The notes: a model not told the origin generated them from the letters alone. 64,000 nucleotides of DNA from Posidoniimonas polymericola (GCF_007859935.1 NZ_SJPO01000005.1:62001-126000), one strand, 5' to 3'; positions 44,883 to 54,659 are shown, counted from the stretch's first letter. Translations and numbers: made by a program.

Positions 44883-45833
44883 ATGGACTCCCAACACCGT
44901 CACGAACTCGCCGAGAACGAGCTGGCCCACTGGCTCGAGGACTTCATCGAGAACGTGAAGCCGTACGCCTCGCTGATCTTGATCGGCGTGATCGGCGCCA
45001 TCGCGCTCTTCACCGCTTGGGGGTACTACCAGAAGTCCAACAAGGCGAGCCGCGCCGCCGACTGGAGCCTGTATACCATGACGGCCCTGGAGGGCGTGCC
45101 GCGGATGAGCACCCTCGAGACCGCCGCCCTCGAGCTTGACGACGCCGGAGCCCCGGCCAACTTTGCTAGCATCACCTGGGCCGAGGGCAAGCTGTACGAG
45201 GCCTCCGAGAGCGTCCTCACCGACCGCGACAACGCCCTCAAGGCGACCGACAATGCCCGCCAGAAGTTCGAACGGCTGCTGCAGGCCAAGGGCGTCAGCC
45301 AGGAGATCCGCGACCGGGCCCAATTCGGCCTGGCCCGTAGCTACGAGCTCGACAGCGACTACGACAAAGCGATCGAAGCCTACAAGGCGACCAAGGGCGT
45401 CTTTGCCGAGCTGGCCGCCGAGCGGGCCGAGGAGCTCGCCAAGGATTCCCTCAAGGAAGACCTGCAGTGGCTGGCCGCCGCCAAGGCGCCGCAGTTCAGC
45501 ATGCCAAGCGGCCCCGGCGCCCCGGGCCAGCAGCCCGACTTCAGCCCCGACGACCTCGACCTCGGCGCCGCTGGTCAGGCCGAACCGGAATCCGACATCA
45601 CCCTCGACGACCTGCTCGAGAGCTACCAGGGCAGCGCCGCCGCTGAGGACGAGCCCATGGCCGACGAAGAACCCGCCGCAGAAGAGGCGGCAGGTGACGA
45701 AGCCGGGGAAGGCGATGAGGCGCCCGCAACCAAGTCCGCAGCAGCCCCTGAAGCTGAATCCGCCGACGCCGAATCTGAGCCGGCCGATGCCGAATCGACC
45801 GACGACGCCGAAGGCGAGCCGACCGACGAGTAG
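44883..45833 (+). CDS. YfgM-like tetratricopeptide membrane protein with acidic tail
   Basis: 316 residues. An N-terminal cytosolic segment (MDSQHRHELAENELAHWLED), one transmembrane helix (ASLILIGVIGAIALFTAWGYY, about 30-50), a helical TPR-like domain (about 60-200; FGLARSYELDSDYDKAIEAYKATKG), then a long Ala/Glu/Asp-rich disordered tail from about 215. Layout resembles YfgM/YbgF-type envelope proteins; the exact function is unknown. It precedes the pseudouridine synthase gene by about 150 bp, a gap holding the GC-rich inverted repeat. Confidence 0.7.
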   Translation: MDSQHRHELAENELAHWLEDFIENVKPYASLILIGVIGAIALFTAWGYYQKSNKASRAADWSLYTMTALEGVPRMSTLETAALELDDAGAPANFASITWAEGKLYEASESVLTDRDNALKATDNARQKFERLLQAKGVSQEIRDRAQFGLARSYELDSDYDKAIEAYKATKGVFAELAAERAEELAKDSLKEDLQWLAAAKAPQFSMPSGPGAPGQQPDFSPDDLDLGAAGQAEPESDITLDDLLESYQGSAAAEDEPMADEEPAAEEAAGDEAGEGDEAPATKSAAAPEAESADAESEPADAESTDDAEGEPTDE

Positions 45834-45849
45834 TTCGACTCCGGAAAAA

Positions 45850-45953
45850 CGGGCGCCGGTGGCGCTCTCACCAGGCGAGCCACCGACGGCTCGCATTCCG
45901 GACCATGAAGCATGGGGAGCTTCCGCTGTCGCGGAGCGCCCCCGGCGCCCCGT
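45850..45953. repeat. GC-rich dispersed inverted repeat, copy 2
   Basis: Right arm 45914-45953 shares GCTTCCGCTGTCGCGGAGCG then CCCCCGG with the repeat at 32821-32858. The left arm 45850-45888 (GGGCGCCGGTGGCGCTC) is its diverged complement. Confidence 0.65.
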
Positions 45954-45979
45954 GTTCTCTACGCGGCGATTCACGTTCT

Positions 45980-46963
45980 ATGCCTGCATCGCCGCCCCAC
46001 GAGCTGCCCGCCGACCTCACGGTCGATGAAGCCGACCACGGCAAGCGGATCGACGCGTTCATCGCCGCCGCCCTGCCGGGCTTCAGCCGCAGCCTGCTCC
46101 GCAAGGCGATCGACACCGGCGCGGTCGCCGTCGACGGCACGAAGCGGAAGCCGTCGTTCCGCGTCGAGACCGGCATGACCGTGCGGGTCGACTCGTTCGA
46201 GCTGCCGCAGGAGGGCCCCGCCCCGCAGGCGATCGCGCTGGACATTCTGCACGAGGACGACGACCTGATCGTCGTGAACAAGCCGCCCGGCATGGTCGTG
46301 CACCCCGCCAAGGGGCACTGGGAAGGGACGCTTGCCAGCGCGCTGGCGCACCACTTCGGCCAGCTCTCTGACATCGGCGGGGCCGCCCGGCCCGGCATCG
46401 TGCACCGCCTGGACCGCGACACCTCCGGCGTGCTGGTGGTCGCCAAGCACAACCGGGCGCACGAGCACCTGGCCGCCCAGTTCCACGACCGCACCACCGA
46501 GAAACGCTACCTGGCGATCACCCAGGGCGTGCCCGACCGCGACGAGGATGTGGTCGACAAGCCAATCGGCGACCACCCCCACAGCCGGGAAAAAAAGGCG
46601 GTACGCATCGGCCACCCCTCGAGCCGCGACGCGCTCACACGGCTCAAGGTGCTCGAGCGGTTCCGCGGCTTCGCGCTGGTCGAGTGTATGCCTAAGACCG
46701 GCCGCACCCACCAGATCCGCCTGCACCTGGCCCACATCCACTGCGCGGTGCTGTGCGATCGGCTGTACGGCGGCCGCAACCAGATCACCGAGGGCGAGCT
46801 CACGACCGGTCGCCCCGGCGGCGAGGTCGTGCTCGCCCGCCAGGCGCTGCACGCCACGCAGCTCTCGATCGATCACCCCACGACCGGCGAGCGGGTGACC
46901 TTCCAGGCCAAGTTGCCGACCGACATCGAACAGACGGTTTCCCGGCTGCGGGCGGCGAAGTGA
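45980..46963 (+). CDS. rluD: RluD-type 23S rRNA pseudouridine synthase
   Basis: 327 residues. An S4 RNA-binding domain (about 15-75; KRIDAFIAAALPGFSRSLLRKAIDTGAVAVDG) precedes the RsuA/RluA catalytic domain with the active Asp near 145 in VHRLDRDTSGVLVVAK and the TGRTHQIRLHLAHIHCAVLCD motif. It isomerises uridines in 23S rRNA helix 69 if truly RluD; RluC-like specificity is possible. The ATG at 45980 is preferred over 45905 because the upstream codons are translated repeat sequence (LPLSRSAPG). It is followed by a 301-bp gap containing the REP-like element. Confidence 0.92.
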   Translation: MPASPPHELPADLTVDEADHGKRIDAFIAAALPGFSRSLLRKAIDTGAVAVDGTKRKPSFRVETGMTVRVDSFELPQEGPAPQAIALDILHEDDDLIVVNKPPGMVVHPAKGHWEGTLASALAHHFGQLSDIGGAARPGIVHRLDRDTSGVLVVAKHNRAHEHLAAQFHDRTTEKRYLAITQGVPDRDEDVVDKPIGDHPHSREKKAVRIGHPSSRDALTRLKVLERFRGFALVECMPKTGRTHQIRLHLAHIHCAVLCDRLYGGRNQITEGELTTGRPGGEVVLARQALHATQLSIDHPTTGERVTFQAKLPTDIEQTVSRLRAAK

Positions 46964-47019
46964 ATCCGTGGGTGCTTGCTGCAGAATTGTCAGCGGCTAC
47001 ATTGGCTTGTCGCCGAGAA

Positions 47020-47240
47020 GCTTGAAACGGGGGCTGGCTCGCGGCCGCGCGGCAAGTGGTTGCCAAGCAGCAGGCTTTATCGCGGCCGAGTGCCTGTCCC
47101 CGTTTCAAGCGGCGCCTCACGAGAGAACCGAAACGACTAGGTTGGTCCGTCCAAAAACGGAGACAGGCACGGCGCGAGCCAAGTGAAAATGGGCTCGGTC
47201 CCGTCGAACGCTTCGAGCCAGTCCCCGTTTTCGGACGCGT
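47020..47240. repeat. Two-hairpin REP-like element, copy 2
   Basis: Same four-block order as at 42537: GGGGGCTGGCTC (47029), GTGCCTGTCCCC (47090), GGAGACAGGCAC (47159), GAGCCAGTCCCC (47215), with one base changed in blocks one and three. It ends about 25 bp before the mscL start, so it would lie in or next to the mscL leader. It fills most of the gap 46964-47264. Confidence 0.85.
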
Positions 47241-47264
47241 CACCCCTACAGCAAGGAGCCCGCG

Positions 47265-47678
47265 ATGGGCCTGATTGCCGAGTTCAAAAAGTTCGCCCTC
47301 CGCGGCAACGTGGTCGACCTGGCGGTCGGCATCGTGATCGGCGCCGCGTTCAAGGACATCGTCACGGCGTTGGTCGACAAGATCATCATGCCCGTGATTG
47401 GCGCCATCACGGGCGGCATTAACTTTGGCGACAGAGCGTTTAAGCTGCCGGTGCCGGGCCTCGACGCCGCCGACCAACCCGAGATCGGCTACGGCGCCCT
47501 CCTGCAGGCGTCGATCAACTTCTTGATCATTGCCTTTGCGCTGTTCCTGGTTATTAAGGCGATCAACAAGGTCGAGGAGCAGTTCGCCGACCCGGGCCAG
47601 CCCGACCCCGCGCCGCCGCCCGAGGACATCAAGCTGCTCCGCGAGATCCGCGACGCGTTGGTGAAGAACGAGGGCTGA
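47265..47678 (+). CDS. mscL: Large-conductance mechanosensitive channel
   Basis: 137 residues, the usual size. The signature N-terminus FKKFALRGNVVDLAVGIVIG leads into TM1 (GAAFKDIVTALVDKIIMPVIG), a short periplasmic loop, TM2 (INFLIIAFALFLVIKAINKV) and a cytoplasmic Pro/Glu-rich helix bundle. It forms a pentameric emergency valve opening on hypo-osmotic shock. AAGGAG lies 8 nt before the ATG. A REP-like repeat sits directly upstream. Confidence 0.97.
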   Translation: MGLIAEFKKFALRGNVVDLAVGIVIGAAFKDIVTALVDKIIMPVIGAITGGINFGDRAFKLPVPGLDAADQPEIGYGALLQASINFLIIAFALFLVIKAINKVEEQFADPGQPDPAPPPEDIKLLREIRDALVKNEG

Positions 47679-47704
47679 CTTCGATCCGATCCAGGCCCAG
47701 CTTA

Positions 47705-47742
47705 TCCCCCTCCCCGGCAGGGGGAGGGGCTAGGGGAGGGGG
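47705..47742. repeat. CCCTCCC/GGGAGGG hairpin element after mscL
   Basis: CCCCCTCCCC-ggca-GGGGGAGGGGC then TAGGGGAGGGGG, 27 bp after the mscL stop; it may also serve as its transcript end. Confidence 0.7.
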
Positions 47743-47872
47743 TTCGCCCCGGTTTTCGGCAGCGTTACGGCTCCTAAGAACAAGAGGTCGCAGAGAGAAG
47801 CGGGCGCCGCACGCTATGCTAATTTGTGCAACCGCTTCTACAGCAAGACGAGTCTGTCAGGCAAACTCTGCC

Positions 47873-48160
47873 TTACTGCCTTGACGAGCGTAGAGCAGCT
47901 TCGAAATCGGTCGCAAAAATTGCGAATTGATCGTGCCATCCTTCACCTTCAGCGATCTGCTGGATAGGCCCCGATGACGAGAAGTAGTGCTCTAGTTGTC
48001 GATGATCGAAAGCCTTCCTCTTGCCGATTGCTTCGATAGCGATCGCAAGATCCATTGCGATATCGGCGTCGCTAAGCCCATCGATGGACCAACCGTTCTC
48101 GCACTTTTCTAGGCGATTCTTCGTCTCAGCCAGGCATGTCAACAGTCGTGAGGAATTCAT
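47873..48160 (-). CDS. Small hypothetical protein
   Basis: 95 residues from the ATG at 48160, starting MNSSRLLTCLAETKNRLEKC. All-helical appearance, no signal peptide, membrane helix or metal motif. I do not recognise it. GC is lower than the neighbours, and it sits alone between repeats, which could mean acquisition by transfer. An in-frame extension to 48364 would translate an inverted repeat and is rejected. Confidence 0.5.
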   Translation of the reverse strand: MNSSRLLTCLAETKNRLEKCENGWSIDGLSDADIAMDLAIAIEAIGKRKAFDHRQLEHYFSSSGPIQQIAEGEGWHDQFAIFATDFEAALRSSRQ

Positions 48161-48206
48161 ACTGGCAGTCTGAAGAGGATTTTCTTCGAGACTGAATATT
48201 GCGTAG

Positions 48207-48281
48207 GAAACAGGAGGACGCAGAGAAAGCAGAGAAGAGTCGGCCGCGCGTGCTCTGCTCTCTCTGCGTCCTCCTGTTCTC
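48207..48281. repeat. Inverted repeat CAGGAGGACGCAGAGA
   Basis: CAGGAGGACGCAGAGA (48211-48226) and its exact complement (48261-48276) flank a 34-bp centre with a second pair GCAGAG/CTCTGC. A diverged single arm (GAGGTCGCAGAGAGAAGCG) occurs near 47786. It lies between the small hypothetical gene and purN. Confidence 0.8.
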
Positions 48282-48326
48282 TGATTTAAATGCGGGTGGG
48301 CCTGGCGGCCCACGCTAAGCGTTTTC

Positions 48327-48962
48327 TTATCCGCGGCCGCCGATCGTGACCTTCCGCCCCTCAACGTGCACGCGGCCGTTGGCCAGCAGCTTCAGCACGT
48401 GCGGGTAGGCTTCCTTCTCGGCCTCGAACACGCGGGCGGCGAGGGTGTGGGCGTCGTCGTCGTCGAAGACCGGCACCGGCTGCTGCCAGATGATCGGGCC
48501 GTTGTCGTACTCGTTGTCGACAAAGTGCACCGTGACGCCGGTCACCTTGGCGCCGTAGTTCAGCACTGCCTGGTGCACGCGGTCGCCGTACATGCCGTGC
48601 CCGCAGAACGACGGGATCAGCGACGGGTGGATGTTCACCACGCGGCCCTCGAAGTCGGGCGGCACCGGGGCGAACTTCAGGAAGCCGGCCATCACGACCA
48701 GGTCGACCCCGGCGTGGCGGCAGGCGGCGAAGATCGCCTCGCCGTAGGCCTCGTGCGAGTCGAAGCCCTTCCGCTCGATCACCTCGCGGGCGATGCCGGC
48801 GTCGTCGGCGAACTGCTGGCCGGTCGCTTGGCCGCTGCTGGCGACGACCAACTTGATCTCGACCGGCAGCGAGCCCTCCCGCGCGAGGTCGATAAAGTTC
48901 TTCAGCGTCCGGCCCGAGCCAGAGATCAGGACGGCGATTTTCATCTTGGACGCGTCAGGCAT
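48327..48962 (-). CDS. purN: Phosphoribosylglycinamide formyltransferase (folate-dependent)
   Basis: 211 residues. Formyltransferase fold: KIAVLISGSGRTLKNFID at the N-terminus, catalytic Asn/His in VVNIHPSLIPSFCGHGMYGDRVHQAV near 110, and the Asp in VHFVDNEYDNGPII. It transfers formyl from 10-formyl-THF to GAR in purine synthesis. The ATG at 48962 was preferred: it overlaps the upstream acetyltransferase stop by 8 nt (ATGCCTGA), suggesting coupling; an ATG at 48944 is equally good by family length. It is unlinked to purL/purQ about 31 kb away. Confidence 0.94.
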   Translation of the reverse strand: MPDASKMKIAVLISGSGRTLKNFIDLAREGSLPVEIKLVVASSGQATGQQFADDAGIAREVIERKGFDSHEAYGEAIFAACRHAGVDLVVMAGFLKFAPVPPDFEGRVVNIHPSLIPSFCGHGMYGDRVHQAVLNYGAKVTGVTVHFVDNEYDNGPIIWQQPVPVFDDDDAHTLAARVFEAEKEAYPHVLKLLANGRVHVEGRKVTIGGRG

Positions 48963-49470
48963 GTTCGATTGGGTTGGTGAGAGTCTTCTGCCAGTAGCCG
49001 ACATCGATCCAGCGATCGAACTTGTAGCCTACCTCCGTGTAGTGGGCCGCCTTGACGAAGCCGAGCCGCTCGTGCAGCGTCACGCTCGCCGCGTTGGGCA
49101 GGGCGATCCCGGCCATCAGCACGTGCACGCCGCGGCCCTCGAGTCGCCGTAGCAACTCATCATACAGTCGCCTGCCGTGCCCGTTGCCGCATGCGGCTGG
49201 CGAAAGGTAGACGCTGGTCTCCAGGGTATGCCGGTAGGCGGCCCGGGCGTGCCAGCGGCTCGCGTAGGCGTATCCTACCACCCCTTCGCCCGTTTCCAGC
49301 ACCAGCCAGGGGTTATCCCGCGTCACGGTTTCGATGCGGCGTCCGATTTCCTCGGGCGTGACCGGTTCGAGCTCGAAGGTAACCACCGTGTTGGCGATGT
49401 AGTGGTTGTAGACTGCGGCAATGGCGTCGAAGTCGGCCGGCGTGGCGTCGCGGATTTTTGTCGGAACCAT
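48955..49470 (-). CDS. GNAT acetyltransferase, phosphinothricin-acetyltransferase-like
   Basis: 171 residues from the ATG at 49470 (a GTG six codons upstream is possible). The pattern IRDATPADFDAIAAVYNHYI, VVTFELEPVTPEEI, GYAYASRWHARAAYRHTLETSVYL and the acetyl-CoA loop region ACGNGHGRRLYDELL match the Pat/YncA group, which acetylates small amines such as methionine sulfoximine or phosphinothricin. The natural substrate is unknown. It overlaps purN by 8 nt and probably shares its transcript. Confidence 0.88.
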   Translation of the reverse strand: MVPTKIRDATPADFDAIAAVYNHYIANTVVTFELEPVTPEEIGRRIETVTRDNPWLVLETGEGVVGYAYASRWHARAAYRHTLETSVYLSPAACGNGHGRRLYDELLRRLEGRGVHVLMAGIALPNAASVTLHERLGFVKAAHYTEVGYKFDRWIDVGYWQKTLTNPIEHA

Positions 49471-49589
49471 AGAATGCTCGTGTCGCACGCGGGCCCGACC
49501 TAAGCCAGCAGCGAGCCCTCCCGAGCTTCGGTCCAGGGGTTGGCGTCCCTGGCTACGTGCTGTCGGCCTTACGGGCCTGGGCCGATCAG

Positions 49590-52500
49590 CTACGCCAACC
49601 GTCTCACATACAGCTTGGCCGCGTGGTCGCCTAGCGCAATGTCGACCGGCTCAACGCCGCTCAGCGGCTGGAGCAAGAGCTTGTCGGCTAGGGTTTCGCC
49701 GGCGAGGTACTCCTGGTGCTGCTCGACCGCCTGCCGGACCGGTTGGGCGTCGGTCTCGACGCCGATCTCGATGCGGTCGGTGAACTCGCAGCCGATCTCC
49801 TTGCGGCGGTCCTGGATGGCGCGTTTCAGGTCCTGGGCCAGGCCCTCGGCGATCAGCTCGTCGGTCAGCTCGGTGGCCAGCACCACCACGACGCCGCGGT
49901 CGTTGGCCGACGCCCAGCCCTCCTTGGCGGTGATGCGGATCTCGACCTCCGCCGGCAGCAGCTCGACCTCCTGGCCCTCGACCGTCAGGTTGATCTTGCC
50001 GTTGTCGCGGAGGTTGGCCAAGAGCTCGCTGCCGCTCGCCTGGTTGAGCGCAAACTTGACCTTCGGCATCAGCTTGCCGAGCTTCTTGCCGAGCAGCTTG
50101 AAGTTCGGCATCACCTCGTGGTCGACGTACTTCTCGGGGGCGTCGCTGTAGGCGACCGCCTTGACGTTGAGCTCGTCCTGGATGACGCCGGCGTGCTCCT
50201 CGAGCCACGCCTGGTGCGTGTTGTCGGCCAGGATCACCTCGACGGTCGAGAGCGGCTGCCGCACCTTGAGGACGGCGCCTTCGCGGGCGCGGCGGCCGAG
50301 TGAGCTGATCAGCCGCACCAGGTCCATCCGCTCGGAGAGGTCTTCGTCGACGACCTTGGAGTCGGCCTCTGGGTAGTCGCACAGGTGCACGCTCTCCAGA
50401 GCGGCGCCGTCGAACACGCCGGCGAGGTTCTGCCAAAAGTTCTCGGCCAGGAATGGCGTGAACGGGGCGATCAGCTTGGCGCTGGTCACCAGGCACTCGT
50501 ACAGCGTCCAGTAGGCGTCGAGCTTCTCGGCCGAGCGTTTGTCCTTGGCCCAGAAGCGGTCGCGGCTGCGGCGAACCCACCAGTTGGAGAGCGCGTCGAC
50601 AAACGTGGTGATCGCGTCGCAGGCGCCGTAGTTGTCGTACGCGTCCATCCGATCGGTCACCAGGCCGGCCGTGCGGTGCAGCTCGCTGATGATCCAGCGG
50701 TCTAGCTCGGCGCGGTCGGCGAGCGGGCGGTAGGAGTCCGCGGCGGCGAAGTCGCTCGGGGCGAGCTGCCCAATCCCCCTCCCTTGCAGGGAGGGGTTAG
50801 GGGAGGGTAGAGCGTCGCCCGTAGTTGCAACCGTCTTCTGATTTGCGGCCGTACCCCCTCCCTCAGTCCCTCCCCCCGAGCGGGAGGGAGGCTGGGGCGC
50901 GGCTCCACCGCCTAGTTCGGTCGCCGGATCAAACTCGTCGATATTGGCGTAGATCACGAAAAAGCTGTAGCAGTTCCACAGCCGCAGCAGGAACTCCGGG
51001 ATGCTGTCCTTGATCGCCTGCTCGCTGTAGCGGATCGAGGTCCACGGCGGCTGGTTGGCGAACAGGTACCAGCGGAGCGCGTCGGCGCCGTACTTGTCGA
51101 AGATCTGGTTCGGCTCGCGGTAGTTCCGCTTGCTCTTGGACATCTTCTGCCCGTCCTCGCCCAGCATCAGGCCCAGCACGATGCAGTTCTTGAATGGGTG
51201 GGGATACGATTGCGGATCTCGGATTGCGGACTGCGGATTCTCTGGGCTCTCGCCCCAGAGCATGGTTGAAATCGCCAGCTGGCTGTAGAACCAGCCGCGG
51301 GTCTGGTCGATCGCCTCGGAGATGAAGTCGGCGGGGAACTGGCTCTCGAAACGCTCGCGGGGCTCGCCCTCGGCCTCGCCCTTGAAGCCCCACTGCGCGA
51401 ACGGCATCGCGCCGGAGTCGTACCAGCAGTCGATCACCTCGGTGACGCGGCGCATGCGGGCGCCCTTGGCGTGGGGGCTGTCGTAGGTGACCTCGTCGAT
51501 GTACGGCTTGTGGACCTTGAGGTCCTCGGGCAGTTCGGGGTTGGCGGCCTTGGCCTGCTCCCACGCCTGGGTCCCGGCGACGCCGGGCTTGGCGAGAAGC
51601 TCCTCGTAGCCGCCGATCGCCTCCTGCTTGCCGGTTTTTTCGCACTGCCAGATCGGCAGCGGGGTGCCCCAGTAGCGTTCGCGGGAGAGCGCCCAATCGA
51701 CGTTCGACTCGAGGAACTTGCCCATCCGGCCGCCCTTGATGTGCTCGGGCAGCCAGTTGATCTGCTGGTTGTTGGCGATCATCGCGTCCTTGAACGCGGT
51801 GGTCTTGATGAACCAGCTCTCGCGGGGGTACTGGATCAGCGGGTCGTCGTCGGCCCGCCAGCAGAACGGGTAGTCGTGCAGGTACTGCTCCTGGTGGAAC
51901 AGCAGGCCGCGCTCTTTCAGCTTGCGGGTGATGTCCTTGTCGCAGTCCTTGACCCAGCGGCCGCGGACGAACTCGGGCGCCTCGGCGGTAAACTTGCCGT
52001 CGGGGCCGACGCAGTTGATCAGCGCGGGGCCCTGCCCCGGCTCGAACAGCTCCTGCTGGGCGACCAGCACCTCGTAGTCGACCTCGCCGAACGCGGGCGC
52101 CTGGTGCACCACGCCGGAGCCGCTGTCGGTAGTGACAAAGTCGGCCGGCACGACCCGCCAGGCGGTGTAGGCCTCGCCGCCCGACTTGAGCCGGCCCTGC
52201 TGGCCTCCGCCGAGGTCGAATGGCGTGGTGTCGGGCTGGCTGCCTTCTTGCTCGCGGAGCATTTGTCGCCGCTGCGCCGCGGCCAGGGTGTAGTAGCACT
52301 CGAACGGGGGGATGTACCGCAGACCGACCAGGTCGGCGCCGGGGAAGGTCTCCTCGACGGTCAGCTCCCGCTTGAGCTTCTCGGCGAGCGGCTGGACGAG
52401 GTCCTTGGCGAGGATGTAGGAGCCGCCCTCTTCGGCGTCGGCGACCTTGGCGTACTCGATCTCGGGGTGCACGGCCGCGAACTGGTTGGACGGCAGCGTC

Positions 52501-53192
52501 CACGGCGTGGTCGTCCAAACGATCAGCGAGGTCTTGGACGGCACGCCCTCCTCAAGCAGCGGGAACTTGACGTACACGCTCGGGTCGGCGACCTGGCGGT
52601 AGCCCTGGCCGACTTCTCCCGCGCTCAGCGCGGTGCCGCCCTGGGCCCACCACCAGACGATCTTGTGGCCCTGGTACAAGAGGTCGCGGTCGAAGAGCTG
52701 CTTGAGGCTCCACCACACACTCTCGACGTAGCTCTGGTGGTAGGTAACGTACGCCTTGTCGAGGTCGACCCAGAAGCCGAGCCGCTCGGTCAGGCGTTCC
52801 CACTCCTGCATGTAGCGCCAGACGCTCGCCTGACACTTCTGGATGAACGGCTCGACGCCGTGGGCCTCGATCTCCTCCTTGGAGTGGATGCCGAGCTCTT
52901 TGCAGACCTCGACCTCGACTGGCAGGCCGTGTGTGTCCCATCCCGCCTTGCGCTCGCAGCGGTAGCCGCGCATCGTCTTGTAGCGGGGGAAGACGTCCTT
53001 GATCGCGCGGGTCAGGCAGTGGCCCGGGTGGGGCATGCCGTTGGCCGTCGGAGGCCCCTCGTAGAACACAAACGGCTCGGCGCCCTCGCGGCGGTCGAGC
53101 GACTTGTGGTAGACATTGTTCTCTTTCCAGAACCGCAGGACGTCTTCTTCGAGCTGCGGGAAGTTGGGCGATCCGTCGGCGGGTTTGAACAT
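49590..53192 (-). CDS. ileS: Isoleucyl-tRNA synthetase, enlarged by repeat-derived insertions
   Basis: 1200 residues, clearly longer than typical IleRS (about 940-1100). Signature [20 protein letters not shown] (HIGH-type, near 55), WDTHGLPVE, the CP1 editing domain with [16 protein letters not shown], and [11 protein letters not shown] (KMSKS, near 682), then the anticodon-binding domain. The pattern is of the eukaryote-like type 2 enzymes. Two stretches look foreign: residues about 651-661 ([11 protein letters not shown]) and about 759-810 (Gly/Pro/Ser-rich, encoding two CCCTCCC/GGGAGGG repeats), both in frame and outside the motifs. The start at 53192 matches the family; upstream codons translate boilerplate repeat. 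Confidence 0.95.
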   Translation of the reverse strand: MFKPADGSPNFPQLEEDVLRFWKENNVYHKSLDRREGAEPFVFYEGPPTANGMPHPGHCLTRAIKDVFPRYKTMRGYRCERKAGWDTHGLPVEVEVCKELGIHSKEEIEAHGVEPFIQKCQASVWRYMQEWERLTERLGFWVDLDKAYVTYHQSYVESVWWSLKQLFDRDLLYQGHKIVWWWAQGGTALSAGEVGQGYRQVADPSVYVKFPLLEEGVPSKTSLIVWTTTPWTLPSNQFAAVHPEIEYAKVADAEEGGSYILAKDLVQPLAEKLKRELTVEETFPGADLVGLRYIPPFECYYTLAAAQRRQMLREQEGSQPDTTPFDLGGGQQGRLKSGGEAYTAWRVVPADFVTTDSGSGVVHQAPAFGEVDYEVLVAQQELFEPGQGPALINCVGPDGKFTAEAPEFVRGRWVKDCDKDITRKLKERGLLFHQEQYLHDYPFCWRADDDPLIQYPRESWFIKTTAFKDAMIANNQQINWLPEHIKGGRMGKFLESNVDWALSRERYWGTPLPIWQCEKTGKQEAIGGYEELLAKPGVAGTQAWEQAKAANPELPEDLKVHKPYIDEVTYDSPHAKGARMRRVTEVIDCWYDSGAMPFAQWGFKGEAEGEPRERFESQFPADFISEAIDQTRGWFYSQLAISTMLWGESPENPQSAIRDPQSYPHPFKNCIVLGLMLGEDGQKMSKSKRNYREPNQIFDKYGADALRWYLFANQPPWTSIRYSEQAIKDSIPEFLLRLWNCYSFFVIYANIDEFDPATELGGGAAPQPPSRSGGGTEGGGTAANQKTVATTGDALPSPNPSLQGRGIGQLAPSDFAAADSYRPLADRAELDRWIISELHRTAGLVTDRMDAYDNYGACDAITTFVDALSNWWVRRSRDRFWAKDKRSAEKLDAYWTLYECLVTSAKLIAPFTPFLAENFWQNLAGVFDGAALESVHLCDYPEADSKVVDEDLSERMDLVRLISSLGRRAREGAVLKVRQPLSTVEVILADNTHQAWLEEHAGVIQDELNVKAVAYSDAPEKYVDHEVMPNFKLLGKKLGKLMPKVKFALNQASGSELLANLRDNGKINLTVEGQEVELLPAEVEIRITAKEGWASANDRGVVVVLATELTDELIAEGLAQDLKRAIQDRRKEIGCEFTDRIEIGVETDAQPVRQAVEQHQEYLAGETLADKLLLQPLSGVEPVDIALGDHAAKLYVRRLA
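50773..50895. repeat. Two CCCTCCC/GGGAGGG elements inside ileS
   Basis: CCCCCTCCC-ttgca-GGGAGGGG at 50773-50810 and CCCCCTCCCTC..GAGCGGGAGGGAGG at 50853-50895 match the intergenic hairpin family elsewhere in the window but lie within the ileS frame. Both keep the frame open. Confidence 0.8.
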
Positions 53193-53326
53193 TGTTGGGC
53201 GCTGGTCGTTGGGCGTAGGTCTTGGGGACGCTGGGAGGGCGAGCCGGCTGAGCAACGAGCGGGCCGCCTCAACCACATCCGCAAAACGGCATCACTCCGC
53301 CCCCCAACGACTCGCGGCACGGCGGG

Positions 53327-53713
53327 TCACTCGTCGTCGAAGTCGGGGTCGTCGTTGAACGAGCCCTCGTCGTCGGACTCTTCTTCCTCGTCGGGCGGGA
53401 ACTCGTCGGCGTACTCGCTGTCGCCGAGGTCGTCGTCCCACTCCTCCTCGAAGTCGTCGTCGAACTCGTCGTCGAAGTCGTCGTCCTCGAAGTCGTCGAA
53501 GGGGTCGCTCGAACAGACCTCGCCCGGGGCCGCGGAGCCCCAGCGATCGCCGAGCGACTGCCAGCGGTCGCCCTGCTGCGGGGCGTCGGCCGGCCCCGTC
53601 ACCTCAGAAAACGAGACCACGGCGGTCGCCAGAGGGTTCATCTCGGGCGCCACGCCGCCCAGCGGGGCGACTTCCATCGGGTTCCAAGAGTCAGACGCCT
53701 GGGTGACCATCAC
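53327..53713 (-). CDS. Small acidic protein of unknown function
   Basis: 128 residues (ATG at 53713 or 53710). The N-terminal half is neutral; residues 68-128 are almost entirely Asp/Glu with Phe/Trp spaced in ([23 protein letters not shown]). Such tails are intrinsically disordered and could bind cations, basic proteins or ribosomal factors. No recognised domain. It stands alone upstream of ileS on the same strand. Confidence 0.65.
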   Translation of the reverse strand: MMVTQASDSWNPMEVAPLGGVAPEMNPLATAVVSFSEVTGPADAPQQGDRWQSLGDRWGSAAPGEVCSSDPFDDFEDDDFDDEFDDDFEEEWDDDLGDSEYADEFPPDEEEESDDEGSFNDDPDFDDE

Positions 53714-53897
53714 GCGATGCCTTGTTATTTTTAGGGTTCGGTTTTGCGGGTCCGCGTGCCGGCGGGCGACCGGCAGTTTGATAGAATCGTCATTTTGCCT
53801 TCTCGACGCCTGTCCGGCTATGCCCGACCCGGCCCCGGCGCTAAAAATTACCGCCTACAGGGCGTCAGAATCGGGCCAGCAACCAACTCACCGCGAT

Positions 53898-54659
53898 ATG
53901 CCAGAACCAGACACCCCCGACCTGCCCGAACCCCTGGACGTTATCGCCGTGGGCGCCCACCCGGACGACGTCGAGATCGGCTGCGGCGGCGTGGTGGCGA
54001 AGCTCGTCGAGCAGGGCTACCGGGTCGGCATCGTCGACCTGACCGACGGCGAACCGACCCCCGGCTCGCCCGGCCCGGAGGCCCGGCTGGCCGAGGCGGC
54101 CGAGGCGGCCCGCTGCCTGGGGGCCACGCACCGCGAGACGCTCGACCTGCCCAACCGGCGGCTGTTTGACGACTTCGACGCCCGGGTCGCCCTGGCGAAG
54201 GTGCTGCGACGCTGGCGTCCGCGGCTGGTGATCGGCATCAGCGACCGCACGCCGCTCGCCTCGCCGGACCACTGGCAGGCCCGGCAGATTGTTGACGCCG
54301 GCGTTTTCTATTCGCGGCTCACCAAGTGGGACGAGAAGTTCGACGGGCTGCCGCCGCACCGCATCGCGGCCCAGCTGTACTACCCGTTGTCGTTCTACTC
54401 GCTCGAGGCGCCGATCGACGGCAACTACTTTGTGGTCGACATCAGCTCGACACTCGAGCAGAAGATGGCCAGCATCCGGGCCTACGCCACGCAGTTCCCG
54501 CCGGAGAAGCAGGAGATCTTCGCCAAGGTCACGGCCATGGCGCAGCGGTTCGGCTCGGCGGCCGGCTACCAGGCCGGCGAGGTGCTCAGCAGCCCCCGCG
54601 CGATCGGCACCACCGACCTGATGGGCCTGGTGTTCGACGCCGGCCCGCGGCCCACCTGA
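53898..54659 (+). CDS. PIG-L family deacetylase (BshB-like)
   Basis: 253 residues. Zinc and catalytic motif [12 protein letters not shown] near 20-31, then [43 protein letters not shown] (second metal His) and LYYPLSFY. This layout is that of LmbE/BshB1 N-acetylglucosamine-type deacetylases, which remove N-acetyl groups in bacillithiol and related pathways; the substrate is not certain here. No bshA/bshC neighbours. ATG at 53898; upstream in-frame sequence is antisense to ileS. It is followed 60 bp later by the aldolase gene and may share its transcript. Confidence 0.88.
   Translation: MPEPDTPDLPEPLDVIAVGAHPDDVEIGCGGVVAKLVEQGYRVGIVDLTDGEPTPGSPGPEARLAEAAEAARCLGATHRETLDLPNRRLFDDFDARVALAKVLRRWRPRLVIGISDRTPLASPDHWQARQIVDAGVFYSRLTKWDEKFDGLPPHRIAAQLYYPLSFYSLEAPIDGNYFVVDISSTLEQKMASIRAYATQFPPEKQEIFAKVTAMAQRFGSAAGYQAGEVLSSPRAIGTTDLMGLVFDAGPRPT

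Noticed and set aside
51471..54659. Plus-strand open frame of about 1060 codons across ileS into the PIG-L gene
   Set aside because: The part before 53898 is antisense to ileS and has no domain; only the final 253 codons (PIG-L) are supported.
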